From NCBI GenBank assembly GCA_902615745.1, contig CACMQB010000002.1, positions 1 to 64,000 on the forward strand: a DNA stretch of 64,000 bases, read 5' to 3'. This DNA is from an uncultured Alphaproteobacteria bacterium (lineage in GTDB: Bacteria; Pseudomonadota; Alphaproteobacteria; HIMB59; GCA-002718135). This document shows, in pieces, positions 45,825 through 54,438 of this stretch. Position numbers and translations under genes: made by a program. The notes under the pieces were generated by a model, which was not told where the DNA came from, searched no databases, and saw nothing but the letters and a program-made list of their open reading frames with translations. The first letter of the stretch is position 1. Every line of letters begins with the position of its first letter.

Positions 45825-46998
45825 TACTTTTTATACACTCCTATTTTCATCAATAGGTCACGCACTCATGCATATGTTTGCAGCATTTTATTTTGTGATT
45901 GTTCTGACCATTGAAAAAGAATGGAATATTTCTTACGATCAATTAATTAAATTATGGTCTCTTGGCGCTCTACTAATTGGTTTAGGGGCAATTCCTTTTG
46001 GGTGGTTGAGTGATAAATGGTCCCGTTCAGGAACAATGACAATTATGTTTATTGGAATGGGATTTGCCTCCATTTTATGTGGCTTGAGCACATCAGTTTC
46101 ATTTTTATTTTTTTCATTATCACTTCTTGGACTTTTCTGTTCAATTTATCACCCTGTTGGAATTCCCTGGGTGATACATGCAGCCAACAAACAGGGAAGA
46201 GCTTTAGGCGTAAATGGAATTTTTGGTGGAGTAGGGATAGGATCTGGAGCATTTGTAGCTGGTACTCTGACTGAATTACTTAATTGGCAACTAGCATTTA
46301 TTTTACCAGGTTTAATATCTATAATTATTGGATTTATTCTTATTTACTTAATATTAATTGATAAAATATCATACAAAAATTATTTTATTAAAGATGATCA
46401 GCAAGATCATTCACGTAACGAAATGATTCTGATTGCTTTAATAATGCTATTGTCAATGTTTGCTCTTGGATTATCTTTTCATAATATGCAAACAGCCTTA
46501 CCAAAAGTTTTTGAAATACGCATTGATAATTTAAACTCTATTCAAATTGGATTTATGATAGCAATTATCTATTTTATCTCTGGTGCTACAACATTTGTGG
46601 GAGGATTACTTGCTGATCGTTTTAATCTAAAAACTATTTACTTGATTGGTATATTTCTACAATTTCCATGCTATCTAGGCATAGCCTACATATCCGGCTA
46701 CTCCCTTGTGGTATTATGTATTCTAGCAGCCGTATTCAATGCTAGTATTCTTCCTACAGAAAACCTCTTACTTGGTAAATTTACACCACAAAAATATCAT
46801 GGTGTTGTATATGGAATAAAATTCATCTTAGCATTTGGTTCAGGGCCAATATCAGTATTTTTAATTTCAGAAATATATTCAATTACTCTAGAGTTTACAT
46901 ATTTATTTTTAATTAATGCAGTAATGATGGCTTTAGTTTCAATATTTATTATTTTTTTACCAATTCAAAATAAAAATAATATTATTACTCAGGGTTAG
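45817..46998 (+). CDS. Major facilitator superfamily transporter
   Basis: A 393-residue permease with about twelve membrane helices. The loop 2-3 signature appears as FGWLSDKWSRSG near residue 65, and GGLLADRFNLKT is its counterpart in the second half. The reading frame starts at TTG 45817, overlapping the msrB stop; using the first ATG instead would cut into helix 1, so TTG is preferred. Early helices resemble the Fsr (fosmidomycin resistance-like) group, but the substrate cannot be assigned. Its end overlaps the small convergent gene by 14 bp. Confidence 0.85.
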   Translation: MNNTFYTLLFSSIGHALMHMFAAFYFVIVLTIEKEWNISYDQLIKLWSLGALLIGLGAIPFGWLSDKWSRSGTMTIMFIGMGFASILCGLSTSVSFLFFSLSLLGLFCSIYHPVGIPWVIHAANKQGRALGVNGIFGGVGIGSGAFVAGTLTELLNWQLAFILPGLISIIIGFILIYLILIDKISYKNYFIKDDQQDHSRNEMILIALIMLLSMFALGLSFHNMQTALPKVFEIRIDNLNSIQIGFMIAIIYFISGATTFVGGLLADRFNLKTIYLIGIFLQFPCYLGIAYISGYSLVVLCILAAVFNASILPTENLLLGKFTPQKYHGVVYGIKFILAFGSGPISVFLISEIYSITLEFTYLFLINAVMMALVSIFIIFLPIQNKNNIITQG

Positions 46999-47212
46999 AT
47001 TTTAATATTTCAAGATAATCAATAACATCATTAAATTTATCATCTGGTATATCTTTATATGTCATACCAAAATGATTTTTTACTTCTAAAGCAACATGAG
47101 CATAAGGATTTCTGCCCTTAGGATGATTTGGATGGTCTGGTAATTTGCCTCTTAAAAAATCTCCTGTTTCTTGAATTAGCTTCCAGAGTTTACTTGCGTT
47201 TTCTTTATTCAT
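46985..47212 (-). CDS. Small conserved-looking protein of unknown function (75 residues)
   Basis: A 75-residue soluble protein that I cannot assign with certainty. It starts with a helix (KLWKLIQETGDFLRGKLPD), has a histidine/proline-rich hinge (HPNHPKGRNPYAHVA), and ends with two predicted helices. The pattern looks strongly constrained, and a GRNPYAHVA-type hinge is familiar from uncharacterised proteobacterial proteins. I read it as real: an ATG start, a 37-bp divergent gap to the desaturase, and a non-random composition in a genome with little spare DNA. No catalytic motif is evident. Confidence 0.7.
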   Translation of the reverse strand: MNKENASKLWKLIQETGDFLRGKLPDHPNHPKGRNPYAHVALEVKNHFGMTYKDIPDDKFNDVIDYLEILKSNPE

Positions 47213-47249
47213 ATTTAAAAATATTAATATTAAAATATAATTAATTACT

Positions 47250-48245
47250 ATGCACGTAGATTCATCAACTTGGTTTAAGCCTAAAATTGATAAAAATAAA
47301 TTAAAAGAACTTTCAAAAAGAAGTGATATTCCAGGACTTTTTCATTTTGCAATTTACTTTTTATCTCTAATGATTTTCGGATACCTTTCATTTATTTATT
47401 GGGGAACGTGGTTTTTTATAATATTTTTTTTTATTTACTCTACAATTTATACATTTGCTGTAGCTAATGGGCATGAAACAATTCATCGGACAGCATTTAA
47501 ATCTCGATGGATCAATGAAGTGTTCTGTTATATTTCTTTTTTTCAATTACATTCAGAGCCATTAAGTTTTAGATGGAGTCATACTTTTCATCATTCAAAC
47601 ACATTACAAACAGAAGGAGAATATGATCATGAAATTGAAGTTTCAAGACCTACAGATTTAATTAAATTTTTTCTTAAGTTTATTCCTTTAACTGATTTGT
47701 TTTATATTCATCAGTCAAGTTTTGTTACAGTAACTAAGCTTGCTTTTGGAATAATGAGCCCAAGTAATATAATATCATCTCCAAAAAACCAGTGGGACAA
47801 AATTATTCGTAATGCTAGAATTCTATTATTCTTTTGGATTTTAATCATTATTTCTTCAATTTATTTGCAAACGTTATGGTTACTTATTTTTTATTTTTTA
47901 CCACCATTTGTTGGCAGACCTATTCACTTTGCTGTAAATGTTACTCAGCACCTAGCAGCAAAATTTGACACCAATGACCATCGATTAAGTACTCACACAA
48001 TTATTTTAAATCCAATATTAAGTTTTTATTATTGGCATATGGAGTATCACCTAGAGCACCATCTTTTTCCAATGGTGCCTTCTTATAATCTTAAAAAACT
48101 TCGCAAAGAGATTAAAGATGAATTACCTGAGCCATTTTATGGATTATTTCATTTCTATAAAACAACATTACCTTATCTTATAAAGTTGGCATTTAATTCG
48201 GACGATTATTATAGAGTAGATATTTCCAAAATATCAAAAACTTAA
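47250..48245 (+). CDS. Membrane fatty-acid desaturase/hydroxylase family protein
   Basis: A 331-residue integral membrane di-iron enzyme. The three histidine boxes are present: GHETIH near residue 75, HTFHHSN near 111 and HLEHHLF near 271. An additional conserved histidine lies in NVTQHLA. There are four to five hydrophobic segments. This set matches the fatty acid desaturase/ alkane hydroxylase/ carotene ketolase superfamily. The HLEHHLFP form is common in acyl-lipid desaturases. The substrate, membrane lipid acyl chain or another lipid, is not decided by the sequence. Its stop abuts that of the convergent peptidase gene. Confidence 0.87.
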   Translation: MHVDSSTWFKPKIDKNKLKELSKRSDIPGLFHFAIYFLSLMIFGYLSFIYWGTWFFIIFFFIYSTIYTFAVANGHETIHRTAFKSRWINEVFCYISFFQLHSEPLSFRWSHTFHHSNTLQTEGEYDHEIEVSRPTDLIKFFLKFIPLTDLFYIHQSSFVTVTKLAFGIMSPSNIISSPKNQWDKIIRNARILLFFWILIIISSIYLQTLWLLIFYFLPPFVGRPIHFAVNVTQHLAAKFDTNDHRLSTHTIILNPILSFYYWHMEYHLEHHLFPMVPSYNLKKLRKEIKDELPEPFYGLFHFYKTTLPYLIKLAFNSDDYYRVDISKISKT

Positions 48246-49568
48246 TTATTTAGCTAAAGCTCCCATAGGATCCCAAGGCGCTAGCGCAACTGGTTCCATA
48301 TCTAAATATTTTAAAAGTCTCTTGTTAAGATATTTTTTATCAATGACAACTTCATAGGTATATTCATCGAACCATTCATCTGTCATCATCATATATCCTT
48401 GATTACCACTTTTTGTTCCCCAGCTATTTTCAATTTTCCATTTAGTTGAATTTCTTTTTTTAATATCTACACCTGTTAAAAGCATAGCATGAGTCATTTC
48501 ACTATCACCGTACTCTAAACGTGTTTGTTTATTCATCTTAAAAGATGTTTGAAATACATTTTCATAATCGTAAATACCCATATCAAGTACACCCATATCG
48601 CGACTAAAACGTTTACCAACATCACAACCAAACCATACAGCTTCATTGTTTTTAATTGAGTCCATCGCAGATTTTTTTAATTCTTTAATATCTACATTTA
48701 AATATTTAATGATTTGACCTTCAACAACATTACCAAGATATTCAACTGTGTACATTGTATTGAATTTTTTATTACTCATTGGAGCATGAATTAAGCAAAC
48801 TTTATCTTTAATATTGATATCAGCATATTTTTTGCAAAAATCAATAGGTGTCATATCTGAAATGACAATGTGTCTATTATCTTTATTTCGAGTAGACCAA
48901 TTGATAACATCTGGTGGTTGACCAAGAAACATTGCTAGTAAATTATAAATTGTTTCCATCATGTCTTTTTTTAGAGCTGCAGAATTTTTAGCTGGTTTCT
49001 TTCTTAGTATAGAAGCAAACTCTCTTAATTTGTGGGTCAAAATATAATTCATGGCACCAGATTTACTGCTATGATTTGTTTCAGGCATTACATCTTTAGG
49101 TACTGCACCATACTTATTAATTAAGTTTACAAACATATCCCACTGACCGCCATCTTGCACAGGTGCTTTTAAAAGATGAGTAATTAATCTGCTCTCATAT
49201 GATTCATCTCTTGATTTGATGATATTCTCTAAAAAATAATTTGCTTTCTCTAACTTATCCCAAAACATGAAATAATTTTGTGAAAACTCAAATGTATTTA
49301 GTTGAAGGCTATCAACAACTTGCAAACGCATAAGATTTAATCCTGCAAATCCCCAACATCTACCTGATGCCATTTGGTTTGTTGCGGGTAGTTCTTTTTT
49401 TATTAGATTAGAAAAATTATGATTGATTTGACTAAAGTTTTCCCAATTGAGTGCAACATTGGCTAAATCATTTTTAATTAATGCATTTCGTGAAGCTGTA
49501 TTTTTATTATTTCTTAAAAATTTATTTTTGAAAGTTTTGATTGTTGATAGAGATATATTTTTTGCCAT
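48246..49568 (-). CDS. pepC: C1-family aminopeptidase (bleomycin hydrolase/PepC)
   Basis: A 440-residue cytoplasmic cysteine peptidase of the papain fold. The catalytic cysteine is Cys71 in ASGRCWGFAGL, the histidine is in EMTHAMLLTGV and the asparagine in WKIENSWGTKSG, all in papain order. The long insertion between Cys and His and the C-terminal tail reaching towards the active site fit PepC/bleomycin hydrolase. No signal peptide is seen. Such peptidases trim peptides for amino acid recycling. It is the last gene of a leftward run, 30 bp after topA. Confidence 0.92.
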   Translation of the reverse strand: MAKNISLSTIKTFKNKFLRNNKNTASRNALIKNDLANVALNWENFSQINHNFSNLIKKELPATNQMASGRCWGFAGLNLMRLQVVDSLQLNTFEFSQNYFMFWDKLEKANYFLENIIKSRDESYESRLITHLLKAPVQDGGQWDMFVNLINKYGAVPKDVMPETNHSSKSGAMNYILTHKLREFASILRKKPAKNSAALKKDMMETIYNLLAMFLGQPPDVINWSTRNKDNRHIVISDMTPIDFCKKYADINIKDKVCLIHAPMSNKKFNTMYTVEYLGNVVEGQIIKYLNVDIKELKKSAMDSIKNNEAVWFGCDVGKRFSRDMGVLDMGIYDYENVFQTSFKMNKQTRLEYGDSEMTHAMLLTGVDIKKRNSTKWKIENSWGTKSGNQGYMMMTDEWFDEYTYEVVIDKKYLNKRLLKYLDMEPVALAPWDPMGALAK

Positions 49569-49598
49569 AGTCTCTATTTAAAACTATTTCAGCTTAAT

Positions 49599-52124
49599 TC
49601 AATTCTTAACTGTTTTTTTCTTTTTTTTGAGACCCATTTTAGCTTTTCTTTCATCAATTAACCTAATGGCATCATCTAGTTTTAAGCTATCTATTGTTTG
49701 ATCACCAAGAATTGATGCATTTATTTTTCCACATTTTACATATGGTCCAAATTTTCCATCATGAGCAGTAATATTTTTCTTTTCTGTTGGATGCTCTCCA
49801 AATGTTTTTAATGTAGCATTACCTCTCTGTGTAGGTTTAGCAATTAATTCAATGGCTCTTTCAAGTTCTATATCAAGAATATTATCTGTTTTTTCAAGAG
49901 CTTTATATTTTTTATCATGCAGAATATATGGACCGTACATTCCTATACCTGCACTAACCGTTTTATTTGTTTCAGGATGAAATCCTAATTTACGTGGTAA
50001 GCCAAGTAATTGAATAGCTGTGTTTAATCCTATTTCATCTGGCTCAAAATTCTTAGGAATAGAAACTCTTTTTGGTTTCTTTTCTTTTGTCCCTTCACCA
50101 ACTTGCATATAAAATCCATAAGGACCTTTTCGAAGAGTAATCATTTCACCTGTTTCAGGATAAACACCAATTTCTTTTGGTCCGCTAAGAGCAGCACCAT
50201 CTTTATCGTTTAATTGATTAAACTGAACTGTATATTTACAATCAGGATAATTAGAGCAGCCAATAAATCCTCCAAACTTTCCAACTTTAATTCCTAATCT
50301 TCCATTATCACAGGTTGGGCATTTCCTTTTTTCATCTGCTCCATTTGGCGGAAAGAAATGCGGACCTAATGCTTCATCTAACACATCAATGACCTCTCTA
50401 TTTGATTTGCCAACAGTTTCATCACAAAGTTGTTTAAATGTTTCCCAAAATTTTCTTAGAACTTCTTTCCAATCAAGCTTACCATCAGAAATTTCATCAA
50501 GTTGATTTTCAAGATCAGCGGTAAAATCATATTCGACATATTGATTGAAATATTTTTCTAAAAATATTGATACTATTCTTCCTCTATCATGAGGATTAAA
50601 ACGTTTTTTATCTAAGATTACATAATCTCTATCTTGTAGAACTTTAATAATAGAAGCATAAGTAGATGGTCTGCCAATACCAAGTTCTTCAAGTTTTTTA
50701 ACTAAGCTTGCTTCGGTGTAACGAGGAGGAGGGGAGGTAAAATGTTGTGTCTTTTCAACTTCTTTGAGATTTAAACTCTCTCGTTCACTCATGGAAGGAA
50801 GAATTGTTTCTTTTTCTTCATCTTTGTCATCATCTTTAGCTTCTTGATAAACTTTGTACATCCCAGGAAACTTAATTGTTGATCCATTTGCTCGTAAAAC
50901 AATTTTTTTATCTTCGTTTGTAATATCAACTGCTACTTGATCTAATACAGCACTTGCCATTTGTGAACTTACCGCTCTTTGCCATATAATTTCATATAAC
51001 TTGTATTCTTCTAAAGTAATGTATTGCTTAATATCTTTTGGTGTTAGGTAAATATTTGTTGGTCTAATGCATTCATGTGCTTCTTGGGCATTTTTAGCTT
51101 TAGATTTATAAACTCTTGGTGCTTCTGGTAAATAGTTTGCACCATAATTATCAGTAACAAAACCTCGAACTTGGTTAATAGCTTCTTTTGACATGACGAC
51201 ACTGTCTGTTCGCATATAAGTTATTAATCCAGTTGTTTCTCCTTTAATATCTGTTCCTTCATAAAGGCGTTGAGCTGTACGCATTGTTTGACTCGCACTA
51301 AGACCAAGTTTACGACTAGACTCAATTTGCATTGTTGATGTAGTAAAAGCAGGGTAGGGATTTCTTCTAGCTTCTTTTTTTGTGATATTTCCAACAGTGA
51401 AAGTAGAATTTTTAATATCATTAAAAATTTTTGTCGCTTCACTCTCATTTTTAATATCAAGTTTATCTACTTTATTCCCATCATAAACTGTTAGTCTAGA
51501 ATTAATAATTTTATCTTCTTTATTTCTAAACTCGCCTTGTAAAGACCAATATTCCTGTGGAATAAATTTTTCTATTTCAAGTTCTCTTTCACTTATTATT
51601 CTTAAAGCAACAGATTGAACTCTACCTGCTGATTTTGATCCTGGTAATTTTCTCCATAGTACTGGAGAAAGTGTAAAACCGACAAGAAAATCTAAAGCTC
51701 TTCTTGCAAGATAAGCATTAACTAGATTTTCATCTATTTCTCTCGGCTCTTTAAGACTATCAAGAACTGCGTTTTTTGTAATTTCATTAAATGTAACACG
51801 GTGAATATTTAATTTTGAAAGTGATGAATTATCTCTAAGTAATTTTTCTACATGCCAAGCTATGGCCTCACCTTCACGGTCGGGGTCAGTGGCTAGATAT
51901 AAATTTTCAGATTTTTTTGCAGCATCTGTTATTTCCTTTATCACTTTTTTTCCACGATCACTGGTTTCCCATTTCATTTGGAAATCATTTTCAGTATCTA
52001 TCGCATCATTTTTTGCTGATAAATCTCGGACATGCCCAACACTTGCTAGAACTTTGAAGTCAGAGCCTAAATATTTATTAATTGACTTTGCCTTCGATGG
52101 TGATTCAACAATTAATACATTCAT
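49599..52124 (-). CDS. topA: DNA topoisomerase I
   Basis: Relaxes negative supercoils. From the ATG at 52124 the 841-residue protein begins MNVLIVESPSKAK, the usual start; an upstream in-frame start at 52139 would add five residues. It has the Toprim acidic cluster in ATDPDREGEAIAWH, GRVQSVALR, the catalytic tyrosine in TGLITYMRTDS, and one four-cysteine zinc motif (CPTCDNG to CSNYPDC) near residue 600. Several C-terminal repeat modules with GPYGFYMQ-like and GPYI motifs and a lysine-rich tail follow. The usual alphaproteobacterial neighbour dprA is absent between plsY and topA. Confidence 0.96.
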   Translation of the reverse strand: MNVLIVESPSKAKSINKYLGSDFKVLASVGHVRDLSAKNDAIDTENDFQMKWETSDRGKKVIKEITDAAKKSENLYLATDPDREGEAIAWHVEKLLRDNSSLSKLNIHRVTFNEITKNAVLDSLKEPREIDENLVNAYLARRALDFLVGFTLSPVLWRKLPGSKSAGRVQSVALRIISERELEIEKFIPQEYWSLQGEFRNKEDKIINSRLTVYDGNKVDKLDIKNESEATKIFNDIKNSTFTVGNITKKEARRNPYPAFTTSTMQIESSRKLGLSASQTMRTAQRLYEGTDIKGETTGLITYMRTDSVVMSKEAINQVRGFVTDNYGANYLPEAPRVYKSKAKNAQEAHECIRPTNIYLTPKDIKQYITLEEYKLYEIIWQRAVSSQMASAVLDQVAVDITNEDKKIVLRANGSTIKFPGMYKVYQEAKDDDKDEEKETILPSMSERESLNLKEVEKTQHFTSPPPRYTEASLVKKLEELGIGRPSTYASIIKVLQDRDYVILDKKRFNPHDRGRIVSIFLEKYFNQYVEYDFTADLENQLDEISDGKLDWKEVLRKFWETFKQLCDETVGKSNREVIDVLDEALGPHFFPPNGADEKRKCPTCDNGRLGIKVGKFGGFIGCSNYPDCKYTVQFNQLNDKDGAALSGPKEIGVYPETGEMITLRKGPYGFYMQVGEGTKEKKPKRVSIPKNFEPDEIGLNTAIQLLGLPRKLGFHPETNKTVSAGIGMYGPYILHDKKYKALEKTDNILDIELERAIELIAKPTQRGNATLKTFGEHPTEKKNITAHDGKFGPYVKCGKINASILGDQTIDSLKLDDAIRLIDERKAKMGLKKKKKTVKN

Positions 52125-52189
52125 AAATTTTGGCCCCAAATTTCAGTTTAAAGATAATTCGTCAAGAAATTTTGAAAAAAAGTATATTT

Positions 52190-52795
52190 TTACTTGGATA
52201 ATTTAATTTTACTTTCAGTTTTGTTTATGAGTCTTTTAATGTTTTTTGTGTGTTTCAGATAAATTATTAAAGTTAAATAAATAAAGAAAATTAGAATATA
52301 AAAATTAAAATTAATAAAAATATAATAAGCTGGTGCTACAAAAATTCCAATTAAAGATCCAAGAGAAGAGTATTTACTTACAAAAGCAGTAACAAGCCAT
52401 ACTAATAAAAATAAAATTGCAATGTAAGGATTAAGACCAAATAAGAAACCAATATACGTAGCCACTCCTTTTCCACCTTTGAATTTTAACCAAACAGGAT
52501 AAATATGACCTAATATGGCAAAGTGGCATAGAAGTATTTTATTCAATAAAGAAATATCTTGAAAATACATTTGTAAAATGAGGAATGGAAGAAAGCCTTT
52601 AAAAATATCAAAACAAAGAACAATGAATGCTACAAATTTATTTCCTGTTCTTAAAACATTTGTTGCACCTACATTTCCAGAACCAACCTTTCTAATATCT
52701 CCCAAGCCAAATAATTTTGTAAAAATCAATGCAAAGGGTAATGATCCTATTACATAAAACAATATAATTAATGATAAACTACTTACTAAAGTCAT
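52190..52795 (-). CDS. plsY: Acyl-phosphate:glycerol-3-phosphate acyltransferase PlsY
   Basis: Adds the first acyl chain to glycerol-3-phosphate in phospholipid synthesis. The 201-residue membrane protein has five to six helices and the three PlsY motifs: GSGNVGATNVLR (about residues 37-48), KGGKGVATYIGFLFG (about 101-115) and a third motif region near SKYSSLGSL. Its start overlaps pyrB by 17 bp, and topA follows after 65 bp. pyrB-(pyrC)-plsY-(dprA)-topA is the common alphaproteobacterial order; pyrC and dprA are missing here. Confidence 0.94.
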   Translation of the reverse strand: MTLVSSLSLIILFYVIGSLPFALIFTKLFGLGDIRKVGSGNVGATNVLRTGNKFVAFIVLCFDIFKGFLPFLILQMYFQDISLLNKILLCHFAILGHIYPVWLKFKGGKGVATYIGFLFGLNPYIAILFLLVWLVTAFVSKYSSLGSLIGIFVAPAYYIFINFNFYILIFFIYLTLIIYLKHTKNIKRLINKTESKIKLSK

Positions 52796-53924
52796 CTCTG
52801 TTTTTAATAATTAAGTCTAAGCATGCCATTCGTACTGCAACACCCATAGCGACCTGTTCTTGTATTAAGCTCCTCGTGACGTCATCGGCAAGTTTGGAGT
52901 CTATTTCTACACCACGGTTCATTGGGCCTGGATGCATAACGAAAGCATTTTTTTTTGCATATTTAAGTTTATTGTAATCTAATCCATACTTTTTAAAATA
53001 AGTCTTTTGATTTGGCATTATTTTCCCAACTATTCTTTCTTTTTGAATACGTAGCATCATAACAATATCACAATTTCGTAATCCATTTTTCATTTCTGTA
53101 TAAACGTTCACAGGTAGTGTATTTAAACTTTTTGGTAACCATTCTTTAGGCCCAATAACATTTATTTTTGCACCTAACTTTGATAGTATGATTATGTTTG
53201 ATCGAGCAACACGGCTATGTAAAATATCCCCGCATATAGCAATTTTTAAATATGAAAAATTTTCAAATTTATTTTTTATAGTAAGTGCATCTAATAATGC
53301 TTGTGTGGGGTGCTCATGACTTCCATCACCTGCATTAATAACAGACGCATCTACTGTTTCTGAAATTTTTTTACTAATTCCTTCCTCTGGATGTCTCACA
53401 ATTAAAACATCAGGATTCATTGAATTAATTGTAGTCATAGTATCAAGTAAGGTTTCACCTTTATTTATAGAACTATCTTTTACCACTACATTAATGAGAT
53501 CTGCTCCTAGCCTTTTAGCAGCAACTTCAAAACTTGTTCTTGTTCTTGTTGAATCTTCAAAAAAAAGATTAAATATTGTTCTTCCTTCTAGAACATTAAT
53601 TTTTTTAACTTTCCTTTTATTAAAAGTTATATATTTTTTAGATTCATTTAAGATGTGCTCAATTTCTTTCTTGGTTAAATCAGCTGTTTCTACTAGATGA
53701 ATTTTTTTAAAAACATTTTTACTTCTTTTTAATTTGATATTTGTTTTTGAAGAAATTGATGAATAATATTTTAAAGCTATTTTTTCTGCATCATTAAGAA
53801 TTTTTGAACCTGTAGACGACCTGATAGCTTTTAATTTTGGCAATTTCACTTTCATTTGCCAATATTTTGAATTTTCTCTTTTATATAATTTGATGTGTCC
53901 TGATTTAAGTAGCTTTGTATTCAT
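52779..53924 (-). CDS. pyrB: Aspartate carbamoyltransferase with integrase-like N-terminal extension
   Basis: Catalyses carbamoyl phosphate plus aspartate to carbamoyl aspartate in pyrimidine synthesis. Residues about 72-381 are a complete catalytic chain: the carbamoyl-phosphate loop FFEDSTRTRTSFE (about 121-133), HEHPTQALLDAL and MHPGPMNRGVE. Residues about 9-57 are foreign to PyrB. GHIKLYKRENSKYWQMKVKL, then a basic IRSSTGSK turn and DAEKIALKYY, resemble the N-terminal arm-binding domain of tyrosine recombinases. The extension appears obligatory: after codons 24, 26 and 28 (ATG, GTG, TTG) no start codon precedes the catalytic part. The ATG at 53924 is preferred to the TTG at 53933. Confidence 0.9.
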   Translation of the reverse strand: MNTKLLKSGHIKLYKRENSKYWQMKVKLPKLKAIRSSTGSKILNDAEKIALKYYSSISSKTNIKLKRSKNVFKKIHLVETADLTKKEIEHILNESKKYITFNKRKVKKINVLEGRTIFNLFFEDSTRTRTSFEVAAKRLGADLINVVVKDSSINKGETLLDTMTTINSMNPDVLIVRHPEEGISKKISETVDASVINAGDGSHEHPTQALLDALTIKNKFENFSYLKIAICGDILHSRVARSNIIILSKLGAKINVIGPKEWLPKSLNTLPVNVYTEMKNGLRNCDIVMMLRIQKERIVGKIMPNQKTYFKKYGLDYNKLKYAKKNAFVMHPGPMNRGVEIDSKLADDVTRSLIQEQVAMGVAVRMACLDLIIKNRDDFSK

Positions 53925-53953
53925 ATGTGTCAATAATGTGTAAGTATGTGTAA
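53924..53953 (-). repeat. Three short tandem direct repeats before pyrB
   Basis: Three 10-bp units (on the minus strand TTACACATAC, TTACACATTA and TTGACACATA) lie back to back in the 38-bp gap between ruvX and pyrB, the last one reaching the pyrB ATG. The common core is ACACA at 10-11 bp spacing, close to one helical turn. They could be an operator or remains of recombinase arm-type sites, or a chance array in AT-rich DNA. Confidence 0.5.
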
Positions 53954-53962
53954 ACTAATTTA

Positions 53963-54421
53963 TTAATTATTTCTATATCTATCTAAATATCCTTGTAAGA
54001 TATAAGCAGCCGATTGTTGATCAAGTTTACTTTTTATCTTTGTTTTACTTAAATCGGTTTTTCTCATTTCTTTAAAGATTACATCTGATGAAAATCTTTC
54101 ATCCCAAAGAGCTGTAGGTTTTTTAAAAAAGGTTTGAAGATTAATATTAAAATCTCGTACTAATTGGCTTTGTTTGTTTTCACTATTATCCAGGCTAATC
54201 GGCAGACCAAGAATAAATCCACCAATGTCATACTCTTTCAAAATATCTTCCATGATAATTAAATCTTTATTAGTTCCTTTTCTTTGGATAATTGAAAGAG
54301 GTGTAGCGATTATTTTTGATCTATCGCTTACCGCAACACCAATTGTTTTAGTTCCTAGGTCTAGACCTACAAGTATTTGTGATGTATTAAGGCGTTCGAT
54401 TAAATTATTTTGATCATTCAT
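53963..54421 (-). CDS. ruvX: Holliday-junction resolvase-like RuvX/YqgF
   Basis: A 152-residue RNase H-fold nuclease implicated in pre-16S rRNA 5'-end processing. It has the first acidic residue in LVGLDLGTKTIGVAVSDR, the central FILGLPISLD motif, the glutamate in LWDERFSS and the final acidic helix with KLDQQSAAYILQGYLD. The ATG at 54421 gives a normal N-terminus, whereas the frame from 54460 would run across the start of gatC. It diverges from gatC with 17 bp between the two starts. pyrB follows on the same strand after 38 bp. Confidence 0.92.
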   Translation of the reverse strand: MNDQNNLIERLNTSQILVGLDLGTKTIGVAVSDRSKIIATPLSIIQRKGTNKDLIIMEDILKEYDIGGFILGLPISLDNSENKQSQLVRDFNINLQTFFKKPTALWDERFSSDVIFKEMRKTDLSKTKIKSKLDQQSAAYILQGYLDRYRNN

Positions 54422-54426
54422 ATAAT

Positions 54427-54430
54427 GGAG
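54427..54430 (+). promoter_or_regulatory. Ribosome binding site supporting the TTG start of gatC
   Basis: GGAG stands 8 bases before the TTG at 54439. It is one of few clear Shine-Dalgarno sites I see in the window. It selects the non-ATG start, which gives the GatC N-terminus expected for the family. Confidence 0.65.
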
Positions 54431-54438
54431 CTCATAAA

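Noticed and set aside
52122-52139. TopA start at 52139
   Set aside because: It adds five residues before MNVLIVESPSKAK, which is the conserved N-terminus.
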